Shown: positions 25,038 through 32,978, counted from the first letter of the stretch. The stretch: 41,203 bases of DNA from Niveispirillum sp. (GCF_017996735.1 NZ_JAGOGJ010000056.1:1-41203); one strand, 5' to 3'. Numbers and translations: made by a program. Notes: generated by a model not told the origin, from the sequence alone.

Positions 25038-25559
25038 ATGGCGGCATCGCGTATCGGCGTCTATCCGGGCACGTTCGACCCGGTGACAAACGGTCATTTC
25101 GACATTATCCAGCGCGCCTGCCGTATGGTGGATCACCTGATCGTGGGCGTGGCCAGCAATGCCGGCAAAGGCCCGCTTTACACCACCGATGAGCGTGTGG
25201 CCCTGGTGGCCGGTGAACTGGCGACGTTGAAGCAGCAGGGATTCTGCGTCGAGGTCCGGCCGTTCGACCAGTTGCTGATGAAATTCGCGGTGGATTGCGG
25301 GGCGTCGGTGATTATCCGTGGTCTGCGCGCCGTGTCGGATTTCGAATATGAATTCCAGATGGCCGGCATGAATGCCCGCCTGAACCCGGGCGTGGACACC
25401 GTCTTCCTGATGGCGTCTGACAAGCACCAGTTCATCTCGTCCCGCTTCGTGAAGGAGATCGGGCGCCTGGGCGGTGATATCAGCCAGTTCGTCAGCCCCC
25501 GCGTCGCCGCCAGCCTCCTGGCTCGTTTCGAAGCCGAAAAGGCGAGCGCCGCCTCCTGA
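25038..25559 (+). CDS. coaD: Phosphopantetheine adenylyltransferase
   Basis: A 173-residue cytidylyltransferase-fold enzyme that adenylates 4'-phosphopantetheine to dephospho-CoA, the fourth step of CoA synthesis. The nucleotide-binding motif GTFDPVTNGHFDII (11-24), IIRGLRAVSDFEYEFQMAGMN and the ISSRFVKE block (variant of ISSSxxR) are all present. Length is normal. ATG at 25038 follows a purine-rich GGGGAAGAGGATC ribosome-binding region. gyrA lies 130 nt upstream and tRNA-Lys 90 nt downstream, a neighbourhood seen in alphaproteobacteria. The gap from gyrA holds a small CGGGG/CCCCG hairpin. Confidence 0.97.
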   Translation: MAASRIGVYPGTFDPVTNGHFDIIQRACRMVDHLIVGVASNAGKGPLYTTDERVALVAGELATLKQQGFCVEVRPFDQLLMKFAVDCGASVIIRGLRAVSDFEYEFQMAGMNARLNPGVDTVFLMASDKHQFISSRFVKEIGRLGGDISQFVSPRVAASLLARFEAEKASAAS

Positions 25560-25649
25560 AGCTCTGCGTAAAATCGGGGTGCGGTGCCGCATTGCACATG
25601 TTGACGGATGCGGCCCGCTTGCCTATGGTGCGCGCCACTTCGACGGATT

Positions 25650-25725
25650 GATTCCGTAGCTCAGTCGGTAGAGCACGTGACTTTTAATCATGGGGTCGTG
25701 GGTTCGAATCCCACCGGAATCACCA
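25650..25725 (+). tRNA. tRNA-Lys (anticodon TTT), CCA encoded
   Basis: The 7-bp acceptor stem GATTCCG/CGGAATC, the D-arm GCTC...GAGC, the anticodon loop CTTTTAA reading TTT, and the T-arm GTGGG-TTCGAAT-CCCAC fold into a complete cloverleaf. Discriminator A is at 25722 and CCA at 25723-25725. It is the apparent integration target of the adjacent prophage. Confidence 0.96.
25698..25725 (+). other. Probable attL core (tRNA 3' end)
   Basis: The T-arm and acceptor 3' half directly precede a tyrosine integrase that faces the tRNA, the usual layout for tRNA-targeting phages. The matching attR copy should lie beyond the right edge of the window, so the core length is unknown. Confidence 0.55.
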
Positions 25726-25764
25726 TCCGCGAAGTATTGCATTGAAATTACTGAGTTTTACTCC

Positions 25765-26916
25765 TCATTTATCCCCACCAGATTTTCTGGTGAGATTGGG
25801 TGGGACAGTTTTGTCCATTTTTTGTTCCATCAGCTTTTCGGCGGCGCGGCCTGCCAGGGTGCGTTGGTTGGCCTTGCGGGTGTAGCGCGTGGCCTCCCCG
25901 GCGCTGTGCCAACCATTCCAGGCCATCAGTTCCCGCTCTGTGGCTCCGCTTTCTGCCAGGGCGGTTGAACGGGATTTGCGCAGGCCGTGGGCGGAGCAGT
26001 GGGGTAGGCCCGCTTCGTTACACCATTCCCGGAACCGGTTGCCGAATCCGACGGCGCCGTAAGGTTGACCAAAGCTGGTAGTTAGCAGGGTCAGGTTGCC
26101 TTGCGTGGTCGGCGTCGCATCGATGATGGCGGCCAGTTCCGGTAGCAGCGGGATTTCGATGGTGGTGGGTTTGCGCGCCCGGTTTTTGGTGAGGGTGATT
26201 CGGATCCAGCCATTGCTGATATGCTGCCGGCCCAGCAGCACAGCATCCGACCGGCGCAAGCCGGTGTAATAGAGGACGGCCATCGCCAGCCGTGCGTGCG
26301 TGCCGATTGGGTGATGGGCCTCGAACTGCGCGATTTCCGGCGGGGTCCAAGTGTGGTGCCCGTCCGGGTTTGGCAGGGTCAGTTTCGGCACATCACGAGC
26401 CGGGTTGCGTGTCGCCCGTTCGGTATTGACGGCCCATTTGAACAGCAGCCGCAGATAGCCTACCAGATTGTTGGCGGCGGCGGGTGTGTCGGCCTTGGTG
26501 TCGCGAATGGCCCGGATATGCCGTGCCTCCATCAGCGCGAAGGGTTTGTCGCCCAGGCATCTTCCCTGGCTGTCGCGCTGATCGCACAGCGCGTCCAGGA
26601 CCAGCCGCCGGATATGCTGTGTCGAGCGGGACAGGGTGCGGAAATCGGCATCCTGGTACCATTGCTGGCACAGCCAGCGCAGCGAGGCCGGATCCTTGGC
26701 CTTGGGTTTCTGGCGTTTGGCGTTGGCCGGCGCGCCGCCGATGGCCGCGCGGTATTCTGCCATGAAGGCGTCTGTGCCGGGCTGTTCATGCAGGCGGATT
26801 TTCGGCTGGCCCGGCCGGCGCACATAAAGGCGCACATTGCCGTGCCTGTCCGTATCCTCCACCAGATAGCGCAGGCGGATGCTGCCGGTCCCGTCACGCA
26901 GGCGGAATTCAACCAT
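25765..26916 (-). CDS. Prophage tyrosine-recombinase integrase
   Basis: A 383-residue site-specific recombinase. The catalytic residues are visible: R221 in TGLRRSD, H310 and R313 in SAHGLRKS, H337 in GWHSAGEATRY, and nucleophile Y345. An N-terminal arm-binding part and a core-binding SAM-like region (~75-180) precede the catalytic domain. It integrates and, with a directionality factor, excises the prophage at tRNA-Lys. ATG at 26916 lies 4 nt after the stop of the small DNA-binding protein; longer upstream frames overlap that gene and are rejected. A 7-bp hairpin (CACCAGA/TCTGGTG, 25776-25792) lies at the very 3' end of the coding region. Confidence 0.93.
   Translation of the reverse strand: MVEFRLRDGTGSIRLRYLVEDTDRHGNVRLYVRRPGQPKIRLHEQPGTDAFMAEYRAAIGGAPANAKRQKPKAKDPASLRWLCQQWYQDADFRTLSRSTQHIRRLVLDALCDQRDSQGRCLGDKPFALMEARHIRAIRDTKADTPAAANNLVGYLRLLFKWAVNTERATRNPARDVPKLTLPNPDGHHTWTPPEIAQFEAHHPIGTHARLAMAVLYYTGLRRSDAVLLGRQHISNGWIRITLTKNRARKPTTIEIPLLPELAAIIDATPTTQGNLTLLTTSFGQPYGAVGFGNRFREWCNEAGLPHCSAHGLRKSRSTALAESGATERELMAWNGWHSAGEATRYTRKANQRTLAGRAAEKLMEQKMDKTVPPNLTRKSGGDK
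25776..25792 (-). terminator. Hairpin at the 3' end of the integrase gene
   Basis: CACCAGA and TCTGGTG form a 7-bp stem with a 3-nt loop, overlapping the last codons of the integrase. It could end the leftward transcript before the tRNA or be an integrase arm site. Confidence 0.3.
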
Positions 26917-26920
26917 GGCT

Positions 26921-27178
26921 TCAGTCCCAGGGATTGTCGCTGACCTGTCCACCTTCATCGGGCAGCGCTTCGAATGCCCTGTCAATGGCGATCCTGTCCC
27001 ACACGATACGGCCATCGATCCGTTTGGGCCTGGGCATTCGGCGGTCCTGTACCATCTGGTCGAACTTTGTCGCTGAGACACCGACATAGCCGGCCGCTTC
27101 GGTCCGCGACAGTCCACGCGGTGCGAGGTTGGGGGGCAATGCGGAATGGCGCCCCTTTTCCTGTGCTGTCGCGGGCAT
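26921..27178 (-). CDS. AlpA/excisionase-like small DNA-binding protein
   Basis: An 85-residue protein with a MerR/AlpA-type winged-helix motif: LSRTEAAGYVGVSATKFDQMVQDRRMPRPKRIDGRIVWDR at ~23-62 resembles AlpA and Xis-like helix-turn-helix proteins. The ATG at 27178 has GGAG 9 nt upstream and lies 5 nt after the methyltransferase stop. The integrase begins 4 nt after its own stop, so the two are translated together. This makes it the likely recombination directionality factor; it could also be a transcriptional activator of integrase. Confidence 0.75.
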   Translation of the reverse strand: MPATAQEKGRHSALPPNLAPRGLSRTEAAGYVGVSATKFDQMVQDRRMPRPKRIDGRIVWDRIAIDRAFEALPDEGGQVSDNPWD

Positions 27179-27183
27179 TTCCG

Positions 27184-29241
27184 TTACTCCGCAGCGACGG
27201 CTGCCCGGCTGGGCAGGTCGAGGACGTGATTGCTGTTCGCGGCGACCAGCAGGCGGGCCATGCGCTTTGGTACGCTGTTGCCGATCAGTCGCATGCTTTC
27301 GGTTTTGGTGAGCGGACGCGTGATCATTACCGGTCGGCCATCGGTCCCGGTGATGGGTCGGCCCTGCCGGTCCAGCTTCGGCACCGTGATCAGGTCCGGC
27401 ATGGCCAGTTCATGCGCTGCCGCCGCCTCAAACGGCCGCAACATCCGCATGCCGATGTCCACGACAATCCAGGTCGTGCCGCCGATGGTAATGGTGACCA
27501 GATCGCCGCCATCCCACTGCCCGAATGACCGCAGGAACTCCGCCACCTGACGGGCGCGGGCGAACTGCGCCGGCGTCAGCGGGGGATATTCCAGGCCGGC
27601 GGCAGAAACGGCGAAACGGTCGGCGGTCGACAGAGTGTTCAGCGCGTTGGCGGCTTCCTGGTGCTGTCCGCCGGTTCCGTAATATTCCGTCAGGAACGCG
27701 GCACCGATGCCGATATGGTTTCCGCCCCTGTCCCCGCCGGTTGTCACCGTGCGCAGGGCGCCGGCAGGGGATGTCGCAATGCCGGTCCCGCGATGATGGA
27801 CCAGAAAGGCGCCCGCCACCTGCTGCTGTGTGCCCGTGGTGGTCAGGGTGCTGGTGGCATCCAACGGTGAATGTCCCACCACGCCCGTGTTGTGCTGTAC
27901 CATCCAGGCGCCGACGACGGCGTGATGTTCCACGGCGGTCTGGGTGCCGATTGCCTGATCGATCGTTTGCCCTGTCGATGCGCCGCGATGTTCCGCCAGA
28001 TAGGCACCCATTACCGCGAATTCTCCGCCCTTTACGCCGGCGGTCAATGTCGGCACAGGCGCCGTGCCATCATGGATGCGGGTTTCAGAGCCAGCGCTGC
28101 GATGGGTGGTCGGAACCAGTGTAGGCCCGACCAGCGCGATTTCCCCGCGATGGGCGCCGGTCAGGGTGGGGAGCGCGGCGTCTGGATCTATCTCCGGCCT
28201 TTGTCCGTGGTGGGTCAGGTGGACAAGGAATGGCCTCCTGGCTTTCAGTACCAGGCGACCTGTACCGACGGCCACACGTTTCATGGTGGCGTGGACAAGG
28301 TCTCTGTCCCGGTCGAAAATCGATGGAAGCGGCAATGACCAGTCGATGATGCTGGCTGCCGCCACATGGGGCAGCAGCCGGCCGGCCGGCACATCGGCGC
28401 TGTCGCGGTGGCCGTGGGTGATGGTGGGCCAGACGGGCGTCTGCCCATCGAAGCGGCCGATGCCGAACAGGCGGCGCCGACTGGTCGGCACGCCGTAATC
28501 GGCACAGCACAGATCCCGGTCCTCATAAGTGGCGCCCAGCCCGCGCAGGTGGCTGCAGAACGCCTTGTAGGTCCGGCCCGCCCGTGCGGGATCGCGGACC
28601 AGCACCTGGCGCTGGCGCGGCGTGCGTTCACCCTGGCGCGCCACCCGGATCAGCGGGGTGCGGTTCGGCTTGCCTGTGCGCTGGTCCTGCGAATATGTCG
28701 CCACCAGGCAGCGGCCGGTAGCGGGATCGCGCTTGGCGATCAGCGGGCCCCAGCCGCGAATTTCCCGGACGTTCTCCAGGAAGAAGGTTTCGGGACCCAG
28801 GCCGCGCTTGCGCAGGACGCCGACCCAGCGGCAGACCTGCCAGGGCAGCGAGCGGACGCGCGGGGAGCGCGGCGCGCCTCCCTTGGCCGTGCTGAAATCA
28901 CGGCAATCCGGGCTGGCCCACAGCGACCCGACAGGGCGCCCTCCCGTTCCATGGAGCGGGTCCACCTCACAGATATCAGCCTGCAAGTGGCGGGTGTGTG
29001 GGTTGAGCCGCCGATGGGCGGCAATGGCCACCGTGTCGTGATTGAGGGCAAGACCGACGGGGAACCCAGCCTCCTCCATGCCCTGGCAGGCACCCCCGAC
29101 GCCCGCGAACAGGACGACATTCAGCTTTTCATCCAGCGGCCAGGGCCGACCCAGTGCTGTGCCGGCCGGCAGGCCGGAACGGACGGTGCGGGCCTTGCGC
29201 GGGCGGCGGGCAATGGGAAGGGAGGGGAAGAGCGCGTCCAT
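27184..29241 (-). CDS. Phage C5 cytosine DNA methyltransferase with internal repeats
   Basis: A 685-residue protein. Motif I is LFAGVGGACQGMEEAGF (44-60). The catalytic loop reads SPDCRDFS with Cys113, a phage-type variant of PPCQ. ENV is at 156-158, the RRR arginine motif at 255-257 and motif X, RLIGNSVP, at 651-658. Residues ~337-549 are an insert of about six diverged repeats of the form TLTxGxxxG...V.GAFLVHHRGTG, placed where the target-recognition domain is expected. It would methylate cytosine C5, probably to protect phage DNA from restriction. No restriction endonuclease is adjacent. ATG at 29241 has GAGGA 7 nt upstream and lies 10 nt after the DUF4326 gene. Confidence 0.85.
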   Translation of the reverse strand: MDALFPSLPIARRPRKARTVRSGLPAGTALGRPWPLDEKLNVVLFAGVGGACQGMEEAGFPVGLALNHDTVAIAAHRRLNPHTRHLQADICEVDPLHGTGGRPVGSLWASPDCRDFSTAKGGAPRSPRVRSLPWQVCRWVGVLRKRGLGPETFFLENVREIRGWGPLIAKRDPATGRCLVATYSQDQRTGKPNRTPLIRVARQGERTPRQRQVLVRDPARAGRTYKAFCSHLRGLGATYEDRDLCCADYGVPTSRRRLFGIGRFDGQTPVWPTITHGHRDSADVPAGRLLPHVAAASIIDWSLPLPSIFDRDRDLVHATMKRVAVGTGRLVLKARRPFLVHLTHHGQRPEIDPDAALPTLTGAHRGEIALVGPTLVPTTHRSAGSETRIHDGTAPVPTLTAGVKGGEFAVMGAYLAEHRGASTGQTIDQAIGTQTAVEHHAVVGAWMVQHNTGVVGHSPLDATSTLTTTGTQQQVAGAFLVHHRGTGIATSPAGALRTVTTGGDRGGNHIGIGAAFLTEYYGTGGQHQEAANALNTLSTADRFAVSAAGLEYPPLTPAQFARARQVAEFLRSFGQWDGGDLVTITIGGTTWIVVDIGMRMLRPFEAAAAHELAMPDLITVPKLDRQGRPITGTDGRPVMITRPLTKTESMRLIGNSVPKRMARLLVAANSNHVLDLPSRAAVAAE

Positions 29242-29251
29242 GGGGAAATCC

Positions 29252-29638
29252 TCAGAAGGCGGGCGGGGAGGCGTTGGCGATGGTCAGCAGGATGTCGGCG
29301 TGACACGGCAAATCCGGCCGGCACCAGCACATCAAGTCGTGGCCCCGCAGGGCCTTCCACGCATCAGTGGGGGTGGGGACTGGATCGACCAGTCGGGTGT
29401 GGTGCGCGCCTGGGCTGGTCAGGTCAGTGCGGTACAGGTCGGCGGCCTGCTGGTGTGCCTCTTCCCGGTCGGCGAACGGACCGTGGTGGCGGCCGCCGCA
29501 GGATACCCACCAGCATTCGCCGTCAATGTCTCGCCATGCGACCCAATGGTTTCCCCACTTGCTGCCACGCCCGACGTAGATTGCGCCATCGGGGGTGGTC
29601 CAGCCTTTGCGCCGCTGGCGCTGGAGGCGGGCCGGCAT
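29252..29638 (-). CDS. DUF4326-domain phage protein
   Basis: A 128-residue protein that begins with a basic MPARLQRQRRKGW segment, followed by IYVGRGSKWGNHW and, near the end, LMCWCRPDLPCHADIL. These blocks are typical of DUF4326 proteins, common in phages. The cysteines and histidine of the CWC...CHAD block may bind metal or a nucleotide, but the function is not established. The ATG overlaps the previous stop (TGATG) and has GAGGA 7 nt upstream. The earlier in-frame sequence lies inside the upstream gene and is rejected. Confidence 0.75.
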   Translation of the reverse strand: MPARLQRQRRKGWTTPDGAIYVGRGSKWGNHWVAWRDIDGECWWVSCGGRHHGPFADREEAHQQAADLYRTDLTSPGAHHTRLVDPVPTPTDAWKALRGHDLMCWCRPDLPCHADILLTIANASPPAF

Positions 29639-29949
29639 CACGCGTCCTCGTTTCGGACAGCGGGGGTTGGGGTGCGTGCCGGATTTATCACACGCGCCAA
29701 GTGCAGGGAATAGACCGAGACAGCCTTCCAATAGGCGGCCATGATTCCCTTGTTGCCTATCCACGCCGCCTGGGCCTTGCACTTGGCATCGGCAGACAGG
29801 TCCCGCAGCAGCGCGCATAGCACCGCGCGCTGTTCTGGCGGCAAGTTCAGGATGAGACTGATGGAGGGAAGCGCCAGAACAGGGTTGCGTACTTCGCGCC
29901 TTGCGGAACGACCATATGCGCCGCCGCCGGGCATAGTTGGTTTGGTCAT
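29638..29949 (-). CDS. Phage protein of unknown function
   Basis: A 103-residue basic protein, beginning MTKPTMPGGGAYGRSARR, with a helical middle containing LPPEQRAVLCALLRDLSADAKCKAQAAW (quoted only in part as a landmark: LPPEQRAVLCALL). No family is recognised. ATG at 29949 has GAGGA 8 nt upstream and overlaps the preceding stop as ATGA. Its own stop overlaps the DUF4326 start by one base. Tight coupling on both sides supports it being a real gene of the leftward early operon. Confidence 0.6.
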   Translation of the reverse strand: MTKPTMPGGGAYGRSARREVRNPVLALPSISLILNLPPEQRAVLCALLRDLSADAKCKAQAAWIGNKGIMAAYWKAVSVYSLHLARVINPARTPTPAVRNEDA

Positions 29950-30161
29950 GGCCAGTCCTCCGCCGCGTCGCAGGCCGCCATGCAGGCGGTCAGGTCGGTC
30001 CTGAATTCCTGATCGGTGTGATAGTGGGTGACAACGGCGCGGCCGGGGCCGGTGGAGCGCAACTTGAAGGCGGCCGCGACCAGCTCGCCATCGTTGATGT
30101 CGCAGTCGAAGGCCCAGCCCATGGCCTCCATACGGTCCTTGACTGTCTGGGGTTCCGGCAT
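29946..30161 (-). CDS. Small phage protein, unknown
   Basis: A 71-residue acidic protein (MPEPQTVKDRMEAMGWAFDC...), with several Cys and a C-terminal CMAACDAAEDWP. AGGAAGGG lies about 8 nt before the ATG, and the stop overlaps the next start as ATGA. No domain is recognised. The order and spacing fit the early operon. Confidence 0.55.
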   Translation of the reverse strand: MPEPQTVKDRMEAMGWAFDCDINDGELVAAAFKLRSTGPGRAVVTHYHTDQEFRTDLTACMAACDAAEDWP

Positions 30162-30164
30162 AGG

Positions 30165-30359
30165 TCAGCCCTTCCTGCACTCGCTGTGGCGGCGGACGGC
30201 ATCGCCGATCACGGCGTGCCACATGATTTCCCGGAATTCGGGCTTGTAGCCCATCCGGCGCATTTCGCGTTCCAGCGGGTCCAGAAGGTCACGGACCTTG
30301 CGGTCGATCATGGCCGTGATTTCCTGTGCCTGGGCAAGATGTTCGGCGGTGTTGGTCAT
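30165..30359 (-). CDS. Small helical phage protein, unknown
   Basis: A 64-residue protein, charged and helical, beginning MTNTAEHLAQAQEITAM and ending RRHSECRKG. The ATG at 30359 overlaps the stop of the upstream gene (ATGA). The next gene starts 3 nt after its stop. No family is recognised. Confidence 0.55.
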   Translation of the reverse strand: MTNTAEHLAQAQEITAMIDRKVRDLLDPLEREMRRMGYKPEFREIMWHAVIGDAVRRHSECRKG

Positions 30360-30637
30360 GCCGCACCTGCCTGCGTTGTGTTCGGAAAATCCTCGCTGCA
30401 CAGGGTTTCCCTTGCGTTGAGGGCTTTCTCTGCGCCCTGACGGGTCAGCCAGAAGTAGTCGTTGTTGACGGGATTGTTGGTGGACGAGCATTCAGCATCG
30501 CCAGCCGCCACCATCGCCGCCCATGCAGGGTGATTGAGGCTGCCCTTTCCGGTGATGAACCGGTTTCGGTAGCTTGTGTGCCTGTCGTTGGGGAGGCCAA
30601 GGGCGTGCCGGGCCAGTGTCCGCTGTTCTGGCGTCAT
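30356..30637 (-). CDS. Small phage protein, unknown
   Basis: A 93-residue protein starting MTPEQRTLARHALGLPNDRH, with an aromatic YRNRFITG turn, a central PAWAAMVAAGDAE segment and NDYFWLTRQGAEKAL. The segment resembles small phage proteins that carry an xxYxLTxxGxxxAL winged-helix-like tail. Start and stop overlap both neighbours by 4 nt. The function is unknown. Confidence 0.6.
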   Translation of the reverse strand: MTPEQRTLARHALGLPNDRHTSYRNRFITGKGSLNHPAWAAMVAAGDAECSSTNNPVNNDYFWLTRQGAEKALNARETLCSEDFPNTTQAGAA

Positions 30638-31134
30638 GCCGCGCCGCCCGGCGGCACGATGCGCTGCACATGGGTGATAGGTTCATTCGTTTCGCTGATG
30701 GGTCCGGCGCAAGACCAATCTTCCGGCCGGAAGCCATACCAGTACCAGTCCCAAAGCCCATCGCGTTTGTCTTGGCGGAACCATGCGCAGGAGCATGTCG
30801 GCTCGCGCCCCGGAAGTGGTTGGCAGGCGACCAGCACTTGTGAGCCATCCCACGGCCAGGTGCCGGTTACCGGGTCACCCAGGGTGGTGATGTCGATCCA
30901 GGGGGCGTTTGGCGATGTGTCGGAATCCGCAGCGATCGTGACCAGTGTCGGACGATCTTCTGCCGGAAAGAGGATATCCATGTCATGGCCGGCCTGCCGG
31001 ATCAGGTCCGGCGCTTCGGCGACGGCGGCGGACAGTTCGGGGTCGGCGCCATTGTCCATGCATTGCAGGGTGATGGCGTTGGAGGCGGTTTGGATGGCAA
31101 GGTTGCGGCAAAGCCAGGTGATCAGGTCGGCCAT
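30634..31134 (-). CDS. Phage protein, unknown
   Basis: A 166-residue acidic protein with no membrane segment. Its C-terminal half is rich in Trp and Cys (CSCAWFRQDKRDGLWDWYWY), suggesting a compact beta fold. No family is recognised. ATG at 31134 is preceded by GGGGAGGG 7 nt upstream. The stop overlaps the next gene by 4 nt. Confidence 0.6.
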   Translation of the reverse strand: MADLITWLCRNLAIQTASNAITLQCMDNGADPELSAAVAEAPDLIRQAGHDMDILFPAEDRPTLVTIAADSDTSPNAPWIDITTLGDPVTGTWPWDGSQVLVACQPLPGREPTCSCAWFRQDKRDGLWDWYWYGFRPEDWSCAGPISETNEPITHVQRIVPPGGAA

Positions 31135-31137
31135 CGG

Positions 31138-32055
31138 TCAGCCCTCCCCATCGGCCGTTTTATCGCCGGCCCAACCGTGGGGCATGCGGAAGCCGGCGGC
31201 GTGGCGATGGCCGCCGCCGCCAAAGGTTTTGGCGATGGCGGAAACGTCCAGGCCGTTCGGGGTGGAGCGCAGGGAGAAGACACGACCGTCGCGCGTGTCC
31301 CAATAGCAGGCGGCGAACGGTTCGCCCTGGGCCATCAGGTTGCCGGCATCGCTGGTCAGGGTGTGGGGCAGGTTGGCGACCCATATTTCATGTCCGCCGA
31401 TGCGCATGCGGTAACGCAGGGCCATCACCAGTTCGGCCACGTCCTTGTGATGTTTCTTCTCTATGGCGCGCCCGCCTGTGATGGCGGTGCCGCGGGGTGA
31501 TTCCACCGTATCGGCCAGCCCGTCCCAAATGTCGAAATCATAGGGGTGGGCGAAGATAAAGGCGTTGATGGCGCGGCTTTCGGTCAGGGCGAACCGCCAG
31601 AGATCGCGGTCACCGACATAATTGACCAGAGCCGGGCGTGGCTGATCCGGGCGGAAAAAATCCCAGGCGATCTGGGCGCCGCTGCGATCCATGTCAAACA
31701 GGGCGCGGACGCCCGGCGCGCATTCGCTGGCCACCTGGCCGCTTGCTTCCAAAACATGGCTTTCCCACCCGCTTCGAAAGACGGGACGGGGAAACTCCGA
31801 CAGATCGGCCTTTGCCGTCTGGTGATGGTCCAGGATCAGGATGGTGCGGGCGCTGGTCGCCATCATGCGGATCGTGTCTGCCGGATAGCTGAAATCGACC
31901 ATGATCACGTCGCGGCCCTTCACGTCGGGCGGCAGGTGTCCGTAGATGCCGGGGTAAAAATCGACGTTTTCCGCCCCCAGGGCGCGGGCCACGACCCAGG
32001 CGGCCGTGAAGCCATCGGCACAATTGTGGTGATAGATACAAAGCGGCTTGGTCAT
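31138..32055 (-). CDS. DHH-family phosphoesterase
   Basis: A 305-residue DHH/DHHA1-type phosphoesterase. The N-terminal metal-binding residues appear in YHHNCADGFTAAW with D14 and in VDFSYP. The family motif DHHQTA follows, and the C-terminal DHHA1 glycine motif is GGGGHRHAAGF. Relatives cleave short oligonucleotides, cyclic dinucleotides or pyrophosphate using Mn2+. In a phage operon, degradation of nano-RNA or of a cyclic-dinucleotide signal is plausible but not shown. ATG at 32055 is chosen because GGAG lies 10 nt upstream and the earlier frame overlaps the HD gene. It lies 5 nt after that gene's stop. Confidence 0.82.
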   Translation of the reverse strand: MTKPLCIYHHNCADGFTAAWVVARALGAENVDFYPGIYGHLPPDVKGRDVIMVDFSYPADTIRMMATSARTILILDHHQTAKADLSEFPRPVFRSGWESHVLEASGQVASECAPGVRALFDMDRSGAQIAWDFFRPDQPRPALVNYVGDRDLWRFALTESRAINAFIFAHPYDFDIWDGLADTVESPRGTAITGGRAIEKKHHKDVAELVMALRYRMRIGGHEIWVANLPHTLTSDAGNLMAQGEPFAACYWDTRDGRVFSLRSTPNGLDVSAIAKTFGGGGHRHAAGFRMPHGWAGDKTADGEG

Positions 32056-32060
32056 GCTGG

Positions 32061-32630
32061 TCACTCCGCAGCGGTGGCGAAAGCGGCGGCGTCGGTCAGG
32101 CGCTGCCACTGGTTCAGGAAACGTTCTTCCGCCCGGACCCAGGTCATGGGGCGGATGATGGTGGTGTCGGGGTCGTGGGGCAGGCGCCGGGGCGGGATGT
32201 TCATCAGGTCGCGCATCTCCGTCGCCAGGGCCCGCAAATCCGCCGCCTTGATCAGGGCGGCATCAGCGCCGGGCAGGGGCCAGGACAGGCCTAGGGCGGC
32301 ATGGATGGCCCGGTCCCAGGCCGCCTCCAGCCGGGCCAGCGCGTCGATGCCCGTCAGGTGGCGCAGCGCCGCCTTCATGGGGCTGGTCGTGTCGCCCAGG
32401 ATCGCCTCATGCGCGTCATGCAGCAGGCCGTGACGGCGCAGGCGGGCGGGCAGCAGGCTGGCCACCAGAACCGAGTGCTGTGCCACCGAATAGGGAATGG
32501 GCGTGCGGCCGTTATAACGGTTGATGCGGGCCAGGGTAGCGCCGATGAAGCGGATATCGATGATGGCCGGATCCGGGGACAGGATGTCCACGGCGCGGGC
32601 GGCATCGATCCAGATGGTGGTGGCGGTCAT
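32061..32630 (-). CDS. HD-domain phosphohydrolase (YfbR-like)
   Basis: A 189-residue protein with an HD-type metal site: YSVAQHSVLVASLL supplies the first His, LLHDAHEAILGD the His-Asp pair, and a later Asp (AADLRALATEMRD) completes the set. The order matches YfbR-like 5'-nucleotidases and phage HD hydrolases that act on deoxynucleotides. It may adjust nucleotide pools or degrade host signals together with the DHH protein encoded next. The ATG overlaps the stop of the tiny membrane protein upstream (ATGA). Confidence 0.78.
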   Translation of the reverse strand: MTATTIWIDAARAVDILSPDPAIIDIRFIGATLARINRYNGRTPIPYSVAQHSVLVASLLPARLRRHGLLHDAHEAILGDTTSPMKAALRHLTGIDALARLEAAWDRAIHAALGLSWPLPGADAALIKAADLRALATEMRDLMNIPPRRLPHDPDTTIIRPMTWVRAEERFLNQWQRLTDAAAFATAAE

Positions 32631-32743
32631 GGATGGGCCCCCATTTCGACGGCGGCAAACAGGAAGATCAGGCCGAGCAGCGCCGCCAGCCCATAGGCGG
32701 CCAGAATGCGGCGCAGACGGAAGGGCGGGCGGTGGTGGGGCAT
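32627..32743 (-). CDS. 38-residue single-span membrane protein
   Basis: A small frame from ATG 32743 to TGA 32627 encodes MPHHRPPFRLRRILAAYGLA followed by a hydrophobic stretch LLGLIFLFAAVEMG. This gives a basic N-terminus and one membrane helix. AAGGGAAGG lies just upstream of the ATG, and the stop overlaps the HD gene start as ATGA. These features make it a credible phage membrane peptide, perhaps for superinfection control or membrane targeting. No family is recognised. Confidence 0.6.
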   Translation of the reverse strand: MPHHRPPFRLRRILAAYGLAALLGLIFLFAAVEMGAHP

Positions 32744-32758
32744 GGCGCCTTCCCTTGG

Positions 32759-32974
32759 TCAGGCTGCGGGTGGCGGGAAGGCAGCGTCCAGGTCGATGGG
32801 CTCGCTGCCCCGGCAGACATAGACGCGCATGAATTCCTCCAGGCTGTCCTTGCCCTGCATGACCAGCAGCAGGTTGTTGGCCAGTTCGTGCAGGCTGTAG
32901 GCCCGCATGCCGTCGCCTGCGTGGCGGGCAATTTCGGCGCCCTGGCGGATCAGGTTGATGGCGTTGACCTTCAT
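32759..32974 (-). CDS. Small helical phage protein, unknown
   Basis: A 71-residue protein with two likely helices (VNAINLIRQGAEIARHAG and LHELANNLLLVMQG) and a proline-rich tail. AAGGA lies about 9 nt before the ATG. It lies 4 nt after the preceding gene. No family is recognised. Confidence 0.55.
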   Translation of the reverse strand: MKVNAINLIRQGAEIARHAGDGMRAYSLHELANNLLLVMQGKDSLEEFMRVYVCRGSEPIDLDAAFPPPAA

Positions 32975-32978
32975 GGCG

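Noticed and set aside
21908..25039. A 1043-codon open frame on the minus strand
   Set aside because: It is antisense to gyrA and has His/Gln-rich low-information sequence. gyrA is beyond doubt.
27184..29241. A type II restriction-modification system
   Set aside because: A methyltransferase is present, but no neighbouring frame resembles an endonuclease.
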